Source: CALAGB01 sp963789565
GTDB taxonomy: Bacteria; Chloroflexota; Chloroflexia; Thermomicrobiales; Thermomicrobiaceae
Assembly (NCBI GenBank): GCA_963789565.1
Contig: CAWBKX010000002.1
Location: 2,852,001 to 2,916,000 of the forward strand
Direction: 5' to 3'
Length of the DNA stretch: 64,000 nt
Shown here: positions 43,764 to 52,431 of the stretch, piece by piece
Position numbering within the stretch: the stretch's first letter is position 1
Layout: every line of letters starts with the position of its first letter
Notes under the pieces: model-generated
Seen by the model: the letters and a program-made list of their open reading frames with translations, nothing else
What the model was told of the DNA's origin: nothing
Database searches by the model: none
Position numbers and translations under genes: made by a program

Positions 43764-44737
43764 TAGACGGCCCCCAACATTGAAAACACGTCATCGAGCG
43801 TGACCGGTTGCGCTTGCATGCTCGCCAAGGCAACGCCCGTGGCCCGCAGGTATGCCAAAAGCGCTGGAGTGGTGGCCCGCAGGTCGGTCGAATCCGCCGA
43901 CACGACGACCCGACCGGATGTGTCTCGCGAAGGCGGTTGCACCGACGTCACGCCGGGCAACGCAAGGAGGCCCGTGAGCCACGGGGAATCGGGCGGAATT
44001 GCGTCTCGCAGCGTGACGATAACCGGGCGTGCCAACTTGAGCGACCGGGTCAACTCTCCAGTCGGCGCGTGCGCGACGAGTGTGCCTTGATGGAGCAGCA
44101 CGATCTCGCCGCACAGTTCTTCTGCTTCCTCCATCACGTGGGTTGTCAATACGATTGTGACCCCGAGCTCTCGGTTCAGTTGACCGATCATGGTCCGGAC
44201 CGAGCGTACGCCCTCCAGATCGAGTTTGTTGGTCGGTTCGTCAAGAAAGACGAGGCGATTTTCGGCGATGAGTGCGCGAGCCAGGGCCAGCCGTTGGCGC
44301 TGGCCGGCGCTGATGTGCATGGGCCAGGCGTCAGCCTTGTCGGTCAGTTCCAATTGCGAGAGCAAGGCATCAATGCGAGCGCGCGCGTTGGCTCCCCGTA
44401 GGCCGTAGATCGGTGCCCAAAAGGTGAGGTTCTGGCGCACGGTGAGATTATTGTCGATCCCGACATCGGAGGTGGGGGCGACCAGGCTTACGCGAGCCCG
44501 GATCTCGGCGTGTTGCCGGCGCAGGTCGAAGCCCAGAACGGTCCCGCCGCCGTCGTCCGGCCGCAACAGGCCCGCCAGAATCTTGATCAAGGTCGTCTTG
44601 CCTGCTCCGTTCGGCCCGAGCAGTCCGAGTACTGTCCCTTCGTCCACACGTAGGTCGACGTCGCGCAGAACGGTGACCGACTCTCCACGGCCCAGCCGGT
44701 AACGCTTGGTGAGGCCGTGGACGTCTATCACTGCCAT
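43763..44737 (-). CDS. ABC transporter ATP-binding protein
   Basis: ATPase of 324 residues. Walker A GPNGAGKTTL is near residue 40, the signature ISAGQRQRLALARAL near 140 (a variant with ISAGQ for LSGGQ), Walker B RLVFLDEPTN near 160 and H-loop TTHVMEEAEELC. The last 90 residues are a DrrA-like C-terminal domain. ATG 44737 overlaps the end of the upstream fusion gene by ten bases. It presumably drives the permease that follows immediately. Confidence 0.9.
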   Translation of the reverse strand: MAVIDVHGLTKRYRLGRGESVTVLRDVDLRVDEGTVLGLLGPNGAGKTTLIKILAGLLRPDDGGGTVLGFDLRRQHAEIRARVSLVAPTSDVGIDNNLTVRQNLTFWAPIYGLRGANARARIDALLSQLELTDKADAWPMHISAGQRQRLALARALIAENRLVFLDEPTNKLDLEGVRSVRTMIGQLNRELGVTIVLTTHVMEEAEELCGEIVLLHQGTLVAHAPTGELTRSLKLARPVIVTLRDAIPPDSPWLTGLLALPGVTSVQPPSRDTSGRVVVSADSTDLRATTPALLAYLRATGVALASMQAQPVTLDDVFSMLGAV

Positions 44738-46782
44738 CGGGTCAGCGTTCCATTCCCACGCGCTCGTTCGATCCCGCGACCATAGAGGTAGAAGCCGAGT
44801 GGCAACAGCGTCACGGCGAGCAGACCAAGTGCCAGGCCATCGATCGTGACCGGCGAGAGACCTGGAAGCGCGTGCTGAATCGGCAGGACCGGCTGTGCAA
44901 CCCGGGCGTTGGGATCGAGCAGCCGTCGTAGTGCATCGAAGGCGTAGGTGTGAGGGATGAGACAGGCCAGCCACTGAAGTGGCGTCGGCAGCACGGTTAC
45001 CGGGTAATAAGTACCGGCCACCAGCGTCGCCAACAGCCCCTGCACAATGAATCCGATTGGCTCGGTGCCCTTCTTGATGTCGAGAAGGTGGAACGAACTC
45101 GCGCTGAGTAGCCCAATCCCGAATCCCGCCGCCAGGAAAAGCACGGTGAAGAAGAGTGCCAGCCAAACATACTGGAAGCTGAACGTCGCACCAAAGAGCA
45201 GCATACCGAAACCGAACGTGAAGAAGAGGCGCGGGTAGTCGTCGATCGCGGATTTGCTCATCAGCCCCAGCAGCGGGGTGTAAATAGACATCGGACTGAG
45301 CAGAAAGAGGTCCATCGTGCCCTGAAAATACGCTCTTTGAATGCGAATGTAGGGATCGACCAGGTTGGTGTTGATGAAAACATTAATCGTGACCCCGACG
45401 ACGATGAACGACATGTAGTTGGTCCCGTAGGCGGCCGGGATAACCTTGGCCGCATCGCCGGCCACTGTCTTACCGAGCAGGAAGAACAGATACGTGGTGA
45501 CGAAGAGATTCGTCAGCCACAGCACCTGGTTGACGCGATACGACTGCCAGACTCTGTACTCGCGCAGTCCGAAGGCCCAGAGTGCTACGAATTCCCGCCA
45601 CAGGCTGTGCCGGGATGCCATGTTGGCGTCCTGAGAGCGACCGCCTACGGGCAGTTGACTGACGGTGGATTTGCGTGAGTGATTCATCTTTCGGTCAACT
45701 GTTCGATCTTGCTGGAAACAGCTTCCGGCACGAATCAGCTCATTGGGCAGCGTGAGAAGATCGCGCAGCGTTGGGTCGGTTTCCGCCAGGAAGACGATCC
45801 GCCCAGTAGGCTGCTCAATCCAGCGAACAACCTCCTCGAGAGCATCGGGTCTGCGATGGGCATGCACCCGCCAGACCCGTTCGCCGAGGGCGCCAGGTCG
45901 CTCGACCGACTGTGCGGCGACGACGATGTCAGGCGGTGCTGAGGTCGGTCGGTCCATCTCCTCGGTATGGATTTCAACCACCGTCAGATCGGCGAGACTC
46001 GCAACGATCTCCCGCGGTCTACCTTCCAGCCAAATCCGACCCTCGCGCAGGACCGCAATGCGGTCGGCAATAGCCTCCATCTCAGCCGACTGATGATCCG
46101 TCAATACGATGGTCTGTCCGCGCTCGCGGAGGGCTCCACGAATCAGAGCCAGCACCGAGCGCGTCGTGAGCGGGTCGAGGCCAACTGTGGGCTCATCCAG
46201 TAGTACGAGCGGCGTACGAAAGACGAGCGCTCGGGCCAGGATCACGCGTTGGCGCATGCCATTCGACAGTTGAGACGGGTACTTCTCTCGGTCACTCCAC
46301 AGATCGACATCCTGCAGCGCCTGCGCGGTTCTCTCTCGGGACAGGCGCTCCGGCATGCCGCAGAGGGACGCGAAGTAGCGAATGTTTTCTTCGGCGGTGA
46401 GAGGCCATTCCAGCCCCATCCAGCCCGTGGTGGAGACGTATGAGACGCGCTTGCGGATCTCCGGCGGATCGTCGAGGGAGATCCCGCCAACCGACCCTTC
46501 GCCGCTCGTTGGGCGAATCAACCCGGCCATTATTTTGATCAAGGTGGTCTTGCCCGAGCCGTTGCGGCCCACCAGGCCGAAGATCTCCCCAGGTTCAATC
46601 TGCAGCGACACATCGCTGACAGCGTGGACGGGTGGCGACGAACTCGCGGTCAACTGGAGCGCACGGCTGAAGTTACGCAGCCAGAGAGCCGGACCGCTGA
46701 TCTGCAACGACGTGCCTCGCTTGGAAACCTCTTGCCCTGCGTAGGTTTTGGCGATGTGGTGGAGATCGACGGCCAGGTTCAC
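44728..46782 (-). CDS. ABC exporter with ATPase and permease fused in one chain
   Basis: Protein of 684 residues joining two normally separate subunits. Residues about 5-330 are an ABC ATPase (Walker A GRNGSGKTTL, signature LSNGMRQRVILARAL, Walker B LVLLDEPTVGLDP) with an unusual 25-residue insert ahead of the core (SLQISGPALWLRNFSRALQL). After a polar linker near residues 355-395 comes a six-helix ABC-2 permease (LREYRVWQSYRVNQVLWLTN ... LPTPLQWLACLIPHTYAFDA). GTG 46782 has GGAG eight bases upstream. The frame runs through both halves without a stop; a lost stop codon or a sequence error at the linker is an alternative. Confidence 0.83.
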   Translation of the reverse strand: MNLAVDLHHIAKTYAGQEVSKRGTSLQISGPALWLRNFSRALQLTASSSPPVHAVSDVSLQIEPGEIFGLVGRNGSGKTTLIKIMAGLIRPTSGEGSVGGISLDDPPEIRKRVSYVSTTGWMGLEWPLTAEENIRYFASLCGMPERLSRERTAQALQDVDLWSDREKYPSQLSNGMRQRVILARALVFRTPLVLLDEPTVGLDPLTTRSVLALIRGALRERGQTIVLTDHQSAEMEAIADRIAVLREGRIWLEGRPREIVASLADLTVVEIHTEEMDRPTSAPPDIVVAAQSVERPGALGERVWRVHAHRRPDALEEVVRWIEQPTGRIVFLAETDPTLRDLLTLPNELIRAGSCFQQDRTVDRKMNHSRKSTVSQLPVGGRSQDANMASRHSLWREFVALWAFGLREYRVWQSYRVNQVLWLTNLFVTTYLFFLLGKTVAGDAAKVIPAAYGTNYMSFIVVGVTINVFINTNLVDPYIRIQRAYFQGTMDLFLLSPMSIYTPLLGLMSKSAIDDYPRLFFTFGFGMLLFGATFSFQYVWLALFFTVLFLAAGFGIGLLSASSFHLLDIKKGTEPIGFIVQGLLATLVAGTYYPVTVLPTPLQWLACLIPHTYAFDALRRLLDPNARVAQPVLPIQHALPGLSPVTIDGLALGLLAVTLLPLGFYLYGRGIERARGNGTLTRWQ

Positions 46783-46795
46783 GATGGTTGCTCCA

Positions 46796-47728
46796 TTACA
46801 ACTCAGACAGCAGCATCTCGAGATCCTGAATCGCAGAATTGGCCCGTTCGGGAACGCGCACAATCGTGTCGACATCGGCGACGATCATCAGTGCTCGCCA
46901 AATGGCCAGCCAATCGCCGCTCACCTGACCCGACTCCTGGTAGCCGGCCAGGACTGCATCCCGATCGGCCGGCTGGTTCCAGCGTCGAATCTCCAGCGCC
47001 GGGTGGCTGATATACGCATCGCCGAAGTCAATCAGGCCAGTGAAGATCCCCGTTTCGGGGTCGACGAAGGTATGCTCCTCGTACGGGTTTGAGTGCAGCA
47101 CGGCATGCTCGGAGCTCACAGGAAGCGACGATAGCGCGCGTCCGGCGATTTGCTCGATCGAGAGTGGGAATGTCCAGCCGAGTCCGCGTTCCCGCACTTC
47201 ACGTGCTCGGTCGAGCAACGGTTCGCCAATACGGGTCATGGTGTCCATGAATGACAGATCGCCCGGCACGATGCCGCTTTCAGTGAAGGATTCAACTGGG
47301 AGCGCGTGGATCTGACGCAGCAATCGGCCCAACTCAATCAGCGCCGCGCGTCGGGCGGCAGGTGACAACACGGTCCTTCGCAGCGCCCGACCAGGCATCC
47401 GGGTTAATAGCGTGTATTCGATGTCTGATTCTGCGCGTCCATGCCCGATAACACGGGGTACTTGCAGCCGCTGTTCGTCCGCGCGCGTCTCGAGTTGTTG
47501 GAGAACGAAGACTTCCTTTGCCAAGCTCGTCAGTGGTCTTAGCTGTTGGGGTCGTTGGACCTTGAGGATGAGATCGTCGTCGATAAGGTACGTACGTGCT
47601 TCGCCGCCCGACTCTTCCACTGCCTGCACATGCCGGGCGGGAGAATGGCGACGCGCGAGTGTAAGTACCATTTCTTGAGACAGAATCGGATCCGCTGCAT
47701 CCGGTTGCAGATACACGTGCCGTGGCAC
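46796..47728 (-). CDS. Phosphotransferase-fold (APH) family protein
   Basis: Protein of 310 residues of the aminoglycoside phosphotransferase/choline-kinase fold. The lysine of the ATP site is in ILKVQRP near residue 57, the catalytic loop is reduced to VLHSNPYEEHTFVD (HSN for the usual HGD) near 212 and the metal-binding DFGDA is intact (GLIDFGDAYISHP). The changed catalytic residue may alter or abolish kinase activity. GTG 47728 has a near-perfect GGAGGTGA five bases upstream. First gene of the operon with two ABC exporters, 13 bases before the next, suggesting a resistance or export function. Confidence 0.85.
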   Translation of the reverse strand: MPRHVYLQPDAADPILSQEMVLTLARRHSPARHVQAVEESGGEARTYLIDDDLILKVQRPQQLRPLTSLAKEVFVLQQLETRADEQRLQVPRVIGHGRAESDIEYTLLTRMPGRALRRTVLSPAARRAALIELGRLLRQIHALPVESFTESGIVPGDLSFMDTMTRIGEPLLDRAREVRERGLGWTFPLSIEQIAGRALSSLPVSSEHAVLHSNPYEEHTFVDPETGIFTGLIDFGDAYISHPALEIRRWNQPADRDAVLAGYQESGQVSGDWLAIWRALMIVADVDTIVRVPERANSAIQDLEMLLSEL

Positions 47729-47884
47729 TTACGTCACCTCCGCCGAACATCGTTTGCAAGCGATCGCCCCTCAACGCGTGAGATTCTTGGAAGTAACACG
47801 CGTTAGATCGCATTTCAAGTGGTGCGTACGTTCGTGGTATGGGCCGGTCCCCTGCTGCCTTACATGTTCATTCATTCGATCGTG

Positions 47885-48007
47885 TCACCGTCGCTTGGGC
47901 TTGAGACACCGCAGGACACCCACGCCGTCGCCGTTACTATCCTGAAACGAGCGCGGATAAATTTGGTAGATGATCCCGCTCTGCCACCACTCGAACCGAT
48001 CCAGCAT
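47885..48007 (-). pseudogene. 5-prime fragment of a second GH13 alpha-glucosidase gene
   Basis: The frame from ATG 48007 reads MLDRFEWWQSGIIYQIYP followed by RSFQDSNGDGVG, the same as the first 29 codons of the gene at 40887-42482 apart from one added residue and silent or near-silent base changes. Similarity stops at 47919 and the frame ends 12 codons later. It is a truncated duplicate, left by a deletion or rearrangement. The rest of the 484-base gap (47729-48212) shows nothing else. Confidence 0.8.
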
Positions 48008-48212
48008 GCGTCCGCCCCTTCCAATCACTTAAGCTCGAGACCATTGTAACTGCGCGCGAGTTGCGGCTTCTCCGGCGCGACGCATGACGTCGTCCTCCCC
48101 CGCGACATGGTCGCCAAACTATGACCTAAGTATCCTGAAATGCGAGACAATGCGAGAATCATTCTAGTGCGATAGAGACTGATGAACCGCCTTTGATCGG
48201 AGAGTAACGCTG

Positions 48213-48605
48213 ATGGACGCGAAGACTGCAGCTGGTATTCGCGAAATCCTCCAACAGTTCAGTGCGGTGTGCGGCAGGATGGATGCCGCTGGAGCGCTGG
48301 CCTTCTTCGCCGACGAAGGTAACGTCACGCTGGTCGGATCGGGTGCGGATGAGATGGCCAGAGGTCGAGAGCAACTCCGCGACTTTCTGCAGCACGTCCT
48401 GGCTGATGCAGGTGGTATCTCGTGGGAATGGGACGACATGATCATCGACGGCACCGGATCGGCGGCTTGGGTGCTGGCGGAAGGTAACGTCCACGTGGGA
48501 TCGGGCACGGATACGCCGCGGATCCCGTATCGGCTGAGTTTGGTGTTGGAAAACACGGACACTGGCTGGAAATTTCGGCTGTTCCACGGCGCGGAACCGA
48601 AGTGA
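48213..48605 (+). CDS. SnoaL-like / DUF4440 nuclear-transport-factor-2 fold protein
   Basis: Protein of 130 residues with a cone-like alpha+beta fold typical of ketosteroid-isomerase relatives: helical AGIREILQQFSAVCGRMDA, ALAFFADEGNVTLVGSG, GREQLRDFLQHVL and a final beta strand RLSLVLENTDTGWKFRLFH. Such proteins are small ligand-binding or isomerase domains with many functions. ATG 48213 follows GGAGAGTAACGCTG. Monocistronic, convergent with katG. Function unknown. Confidence 0.8.
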   Translation: MDAKTAAGIREILQQFSAVCGRMDAAGALAFFADEGNVTLVGSGADEMARGREQLRDFLQHVLADAGGISWEWDDMIIDGTGSAAWVLAEGNVHVGSGTDTPRIPYRLSLVLENTDTGWKFRLFHGAEPK

Positions 48606-48670
48606 CCGTCGCAACGGGCAACGACGGCACGAGTCAACCCGCATGCAATATGCTCTAGGCTCGCAGCAAA

Positions 48671-48695
48671 AGGGCTAGCCTCGCTGGTTAGCCCT
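48671..48695. terminator. Hairpin between convergent SnoaL-like gene and katG
   Basis: AGGGCTA (48671-48677) and TAGCCCT (48689-48695) form a stem with an 11-base loop, extended by one more G-T pair. AAAA precedes it on the plus strand, giving a TTTT run for minus-strand transcripts from katG. Confidence 0.65.
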
Positions 48696-48722
48696 CTGCG
48701 TGTCAACGTTTCGGAACTGGGC

Positions 48723-48950
48723 CTAATCGTCGGCCGCGGTCGGGAGCGATTGCGCGCTCGAGCCCTGCGAGACCAAATCGAAGCGGTCCAGGTTCATCAC
48801 TTTGTTCCACGCCGCCACGAAGTCATGCACGAACTTCTCCTTGCGCGTCGTCACTCGCGTAGACCTCGGCGATGGCGCGCAGTTGGGAGTTCGAGCCGAA
48901 CACGAGGTCGAACGCGGTGGCGGTCCACTTGAGCCCGTCCTGTGGCGCGG
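48723..48950 (-). pseudogene. katG: Displaced C-terminal end of katG
   Basis: Carries the catalase-peroxidase C-terminus in two further frames: LKWTATAFDLVFGSNSQLRA and AIAEVYASDDA, then KEKFVHDFVAAWNKVMNLDR and FDL. Two one-base shifts of the same sign (at about 48949 and 48850) separate it from the main frame. Conservation is otherwise perfect for the family, so the shifts may be sequence errors or very recent mutations. Confidence 0.75.
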
Positions 48951-50983
48951 TCGCGCACCTCGTAAAGTTTCTCGTCCGAGTCGGATACCTTCCACTCCGT
49001 ACCCATGTCGACCAGGTTCACGAAGAAATCGTTGGTCAACTGTCCGGGCCGGTCGGTGAAGACGCCGTGCTGCGATTGCCCGAAGTTGGCGTTTAGCGCC
49101 CGCATGCCACCCAGCAGCACCGTCACCTCCGGCGCGGTCAGCATCAGCATGTAGGCCCGGTCCAGCAGAAGGGTGGGCGGCGACACCGCGTGTCCCGGCT
49201 CGAGGTAGTTACGGAACCCGTCCGCGGTCGGTTCGAGTACGGCAAAGGATTCGACATCGGTCTGCTCTTGTGAGGCGTCGGTGCGCCCAGGCGTGAATGG
49301 CACCGAGACCTCGTGGCCGGCGTCCCGCGCCGCTTGCTCGACGGCCGCGCACCCGCCCAGGACGATCACGTCAGCAAGTGAGACTCTCTTGCCGCCGGAC
49401 TGCGCACGATTGAAATCCTGCTGGATCTGTTCAAGGGTCGTCAGCGTCTCGGTCAACTTGGTCGGCTCGTTGATCTCCCAGTTGCGTTGGGGCTCGAGGC
49501 GAATCCGCCCGCCGTTGGCGCCGCCACGCTTGTCGGTGCCGCGGAAGCAGGCTGCCGCGCCCCATGCGGTGGCAACCAGTCTGGGGATGGAGAGCCCCGA
49601 CGCCAGGATTCTGTCCTTGAGAGTCGCAATGTCGTCATCGTTGATCAGTTCGTGGTCGACCGCGGGCACTGGGTCCTGCCACAGCTGCGGCTCCGCAATC
49701 CACGGCCCGAGGTAGCGCGAGACGGGTCCCATGTCGCGGTGCAGCAGCTTGTACCACGCCTTGGCGAATGCCTCTTCCAGCTCATCCGGATGCTCGTAGA
49801 AGCGACGCGAAATCGGTTCGTAGATCGGATCGACCTTCAGTGCGATGTCCGTGGTCAGCATCATGGGCGCATGCCGCTTTGACGGGTCATGGGCGTCAGG
49901 TACGGTGTTCTGGGCCGAGGCGTCTTTGGGCGTCCATTGATGCGCTCCGGCGGGACTCTTCGTCAGTTCCCACTCATATTCGAATAGGTTGGCCAGGAAC
50001 CCGTTGTCCCACTTCGTCGGCGCCTTGGTCCAGGCGCCCTCGAGTCCGCTGGTCATCGTGTCGTCGCCCTTGCCCGTTCCGTAGGAATTCTTCCAGCCGA
50101 GGCCCTGCTCCTGCAGCGGAGCGGCTTCGGGTTCGGGGCCCACGTATTTGGGGTCGACAGCACCATGCGTCTTGCCGAAGGTGTGACCGCCAACGATGAG
50201 AGCCACCGTCTCCTCGTCATTCATGGCCATGCGAGCAAACGTTTCGCGAATGTCGTTGCCGGACGCCCGCGGATCCGGAGTGCCGTTGGGTCCCTCAGGG
50301 TTGACGTAGATCAAACCCATCTGCACCGCGGCGAGCGGATTGGAGAGGTCCCGATCCCCGCTGTAGCGTTCGTCGCCGAGCCAGGTATCCTCGGAGCCCC
50401 AATAGATCTCGTCGGGCTCCCAGATGTCTCGTCGTCCAAAGCCGAAGCCGAACGTCTTGAATCCCATCGATTCCATGGCCACGTTGCCGGTGTAGATCAG
50501 CAGATCGGCCCAGGAGAGCTTGCTGCCGTACTTCTGCTTGATCGGCCAGAGCAATCGGCGGGCTTTGTCGAGGTTTGCATTATCGGGCCAACTATTGAGA
50601 GGAGCGAATCGCTGAGAGCCGCTGCCGCCGCCGCCGCGTCCGTCGGCAATGCGGTACGTGCCCGCGGCATGCCAGGACATACGGATGAAGAGTGGGCCGT
50701 AGTGGCCATAGTCAGCCGGCCACCAGTCTTGCGAGGTTGTCATCAGCTCAATGAGGTCTTGTTTCAAGGCATTCAGATCGAGGCTCTTGAACGCTTCCGC
50801 ATAGTCGTAATCCTCGCCCATAGGATTGGACAGAGGCGAATGCTGATGCAGAACCGAGAGGTCCAGCCGGTTTGGCCACCAATCCCTATTCGTCCTGGGT
50901 CTGGCCTGCTTCGGACTCGGGGAGGGTATGGCTGGATTCTCGCTTTCGCTGCCGTTGTTCGTGACGTTGTTCGTCTCAGACAC
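48851..50983 (-). CDS. katG: Catalase-peroxidase KatG, C-terminus frameshifted
   Basis: Bifunctional haem catalase-peroxidase that destroys hydrogen peroxide. The frame of 710 residues contains the N-terminal haem domain: distal RMSWHAAGTYR (the Trp of the Met-Tyr-Trp adduct), GLIYVNPEGPNG (Tyr), ARMAMNDEETVALIVGGHTFGKTHG (Met and proximal His region) and the C-terminal domain with WGAAACFRGTDKRGG and DVIVLGGCAAVE. Residues after RDRATG depart from the family because of a shift, and the true end lies at 48723. GTG start with AGAGGAG upstream. No fur gene is adjacent. Confidence 0.94.
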   Translation of the reverse strand: MSETNNVTNNGSESENPAIPSPSPKQARPRTNRDWWPNRLDLSVLHQHSPLSNPMGEDYDYAEAFKSLDLNALKQDLIELMTTSQDWWPADYGHYGPLFIRMSWHAAGTYRIADGRGGGGSGSQRFAPLNSWPDNANLDKARRLLWPIKQKYGSKLSWADLLIYTGNVAMESMGFKTFGFGFGRRDIWEPDEIYWGSEDTWLGDERYSGDRDLSNPLAAVQMGLIYVNPEGPNGTPDPRASGNDIRETFARMAMNDEETVALIVGGHTFGKTHGAVDPKYVGPEPEAAPLQEQGLGWKNSYGTGKGDDTMTSGLEGAWTKAPTKWDNGFLANLFEYEWELTKSPAGAHQWTPKDASAQNTVPDAHDPSKRHAPMMLTTDIALKVDPIYEPISRRFYEHPDELEEAFAKAWYKLLHRDMGPVSRYLGPWIAEPQLWQDPVPAVDHELINDDDIATLKDRILASGLSIPRLVATAWGAAACFRGTDKRGGANGGRIRLEPQRNWEINEPTKLTETLTTLEQIQQDFNRAQSGGKRVSLADVIVLGGCAAVEQAARDAGHEVSVPFTPGRTDASQEQTDVESFAVLEPTADGFRNYLEPGHAVSPPTLLLDRAYMLMLTAPEVTVLLGGMRALNANFGQSQHGVFTDRPGQLTNDFFVNLVDMGTEWKVSDSDEKLYEVRDRATGRAQVDRHRVRPRVRLELPTARHRRGLRE

Positions 50984-51307
50984 GTGGGTGCTGCTCCTCT
51001 CGTGGTTATTCCTTCGATTGGCTACCGGCCATTTCGTCCGGATCCGAGTGTGCGTCGCATTGTTGACGTTCCGTGCCGCGGTTCGACGCTATTTTGCCAG
51101 TTGAGACTGAAGATAACGCGGATGCTCGGCAATGCGCCCAACCGCGATGATGTCTCGCAATCTCCGTTAAGCATGCTGCGAGGAACGCGAACTGGCAACC
51201 GCTGCGGCAACTTGTCAGGCGCGAATGAAAACTGACCGGTGGTTGCCCACGAAGTCAAGGCACGAGAATGTGGATTCAAAACTCATGTGTCGCCGTGAAG
51301 GGAATCC
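50984..51307. other. Divergent intergenic region, katG promoter side
   Basis: 324 bases between katG and the small gene at 51308. It should contain both promoters. I see no clear operator, Fur- or OxyR-like dyad, RNA gene or coding sequence. Confidence 0.35.
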
Positions 51308-51610
51308 ATGGTTGAAGATCCGCTGCTCATCAGCCGCGCCATCGTTATCTGGTCAGGTAAGGGCAAACGCTCATTGCCAGTCTTTGACATAGCTCTACGC
51401 ATTAGAGAGTTTGGGGCCAATGAGGCGGCCCGCCTACTGCCCATTGTCCAAGACTTGAAGGATTATTTCGCTTTGGACGAGATTCATGGCGTTACTGACC
51501 TCCATCAAATGGATCAGGTTGCGACTTGCGAGTTTCGTCAGCGCCATTCGGAGATCACTGACGAGGCCGTCAATGCACTGAGTTGGTGTTTCACGTTCGA
51601 CAACAGGTAG
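51308..51610 (+). CDS. Hypothetical protein (100 aa)
   Basis: Unrecognised 100-residue protein starting MVEDPLLISRAIVIWSGKGK with a central helical segment (RIREFGANEAARLLPIVQDLKDY). ATG 51308 has AAGGGA five bases upstream. Nothing indicates function. It is flanked by repeat sequence and could be a lineage-specific gene; codon use seems similar to neighbours. Confidence 0.5.
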   Translation: MVEDPLLISRAIVIWSGKGKRSLPVFDIALRIREFGANEAARLLPIVQDLKDYFALDEIHGVTDLHQMDQVATCEFRQRHSEITDEAVNALSWCFTFDNR

Positions 51611-51915
51611 GCGCCGTGACGGGTCCAATGCGGATGAAAAGAGGAGCTGCGAGGAACCTTACGATGTCGGTACGACGGGTCTTTTCATCCTGAACGTAGC
51701 GATGGTCCTCTTCCTCTGGTAGATGCTCCCCTTCCGTGGGAAGGGGCCGGGGGATGGGCCGAAGGTTCGTGAGGGTGCGGAGTCGAAGGATCTCTCCGTC
51801 CTTCGCGTTGGTCGGTGTGCGGAGCGAAGAGAGATCCTTCACTGCGTTTCAGGATGACAAGGGCGCGTCGGTGCCCTGACGTGACCCAGATTCGCGGTTA
51901 GTTCCCGCCTGGCCG
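51611..51915. repeat. Intergenic repeat cluster
   Basis: A 305-base gap. GAAGGATCTCTC (51785-51796) is inverted at 51829-51840, and 51828-51863 is an inverted copy of the repeat seen at 25254-25294 (GAAGGATCTCT and TGTCATCCTGA blocks). CTCCCCTTCCGTGGGAAGG near 51729 resembles part of the same first gap. Dispersed non-coding repeat, mobility unknown. Confidence 0.6.
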
Positions 51916-52377
51916 TCAGCTCACGGCTTGTTTCACGAGCGCGCCAATTCGTGCCTCGACGTCCGGAGTCAGCTTCGTCAGGGCGTATGCGTTCGGCCAG
52001 AACGTGCCGTCATCGAGACGTGCTTTGTCGCTGAAGCCGAGCGTGGAGTACCGGGCCTTAAACTTCTGTGCGCACTGAAAAAAGCAGAGGACGTTGCCGT
52101 CTTTGGCATAGGCGGGCATGCCGTACCAAGTTCGCGGCTCGAGCTCCGGTGCGGTCTCCGTGACGATGACGTGTATCCGCTCAGCCATGGATCGATCCGG
52201 CTCTTCCATTTCAGCGATCTTGGCCAGTAGATCGCTCTCTCCATCGTCCCTGGTGGCCTTGGAGCCGCGCCGCGCCGCCGTCTTGCGCTCTTTGGCGTAC
52301 TCCTTCATCGCGGCCTTTTCTTCGTTCGTGAACCCAGCGGACGCCGTGTTCGATTTCGCCGATTTGGTGCCGGCCAT
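51916..52377 (-). CDS. DUF1801-family protein (YdhG-like)
   Basis: Protein of 153 residues. A Lys/Ala-rich N-terminal tail (MAGTKSAKSNTASAGFTNEE) precedes the DUF1801 core: IHVIVTETAPELEPRTWYGMPAYAKDG split at WYGMPAYAKDGNVLCFFQ, then YSTLGFSDKARLDDGTFWPN. The fold resembles iron-chaperone/frataxin-like proteins; biochemical function is not established. ATG 52377 has AAGGAGA six bases upstream. Confidence 0.85.
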   Translation of the reverse strand: MAGTKSAKSNTASAGFTNEEKAAMKEYAKERKTAARRGSKATRDDGESDLLAKIAEMEEPDRSMAERIHVIVTETAPELEPRTWYGMPAYAKDGNVLCFFQCAQKFKARYSTLGFSDKARLDDGTFWPNAYALTKLTPDVEARIGALVKQAVS

Positions 52378-52431
52378 CTGCTTCTCCTTCACCGTGCATA
52401 AGTACCGATCTTCACCGCGATCGTGGTCGAA

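Noticed and set aside
50165..51235. Long plus-strand open frame (356 codons) opposite katG
   Set aside because: It is the antisense of a well-conserved catalase-peroxidase; no family features, and high GC makes long antisense frames common.
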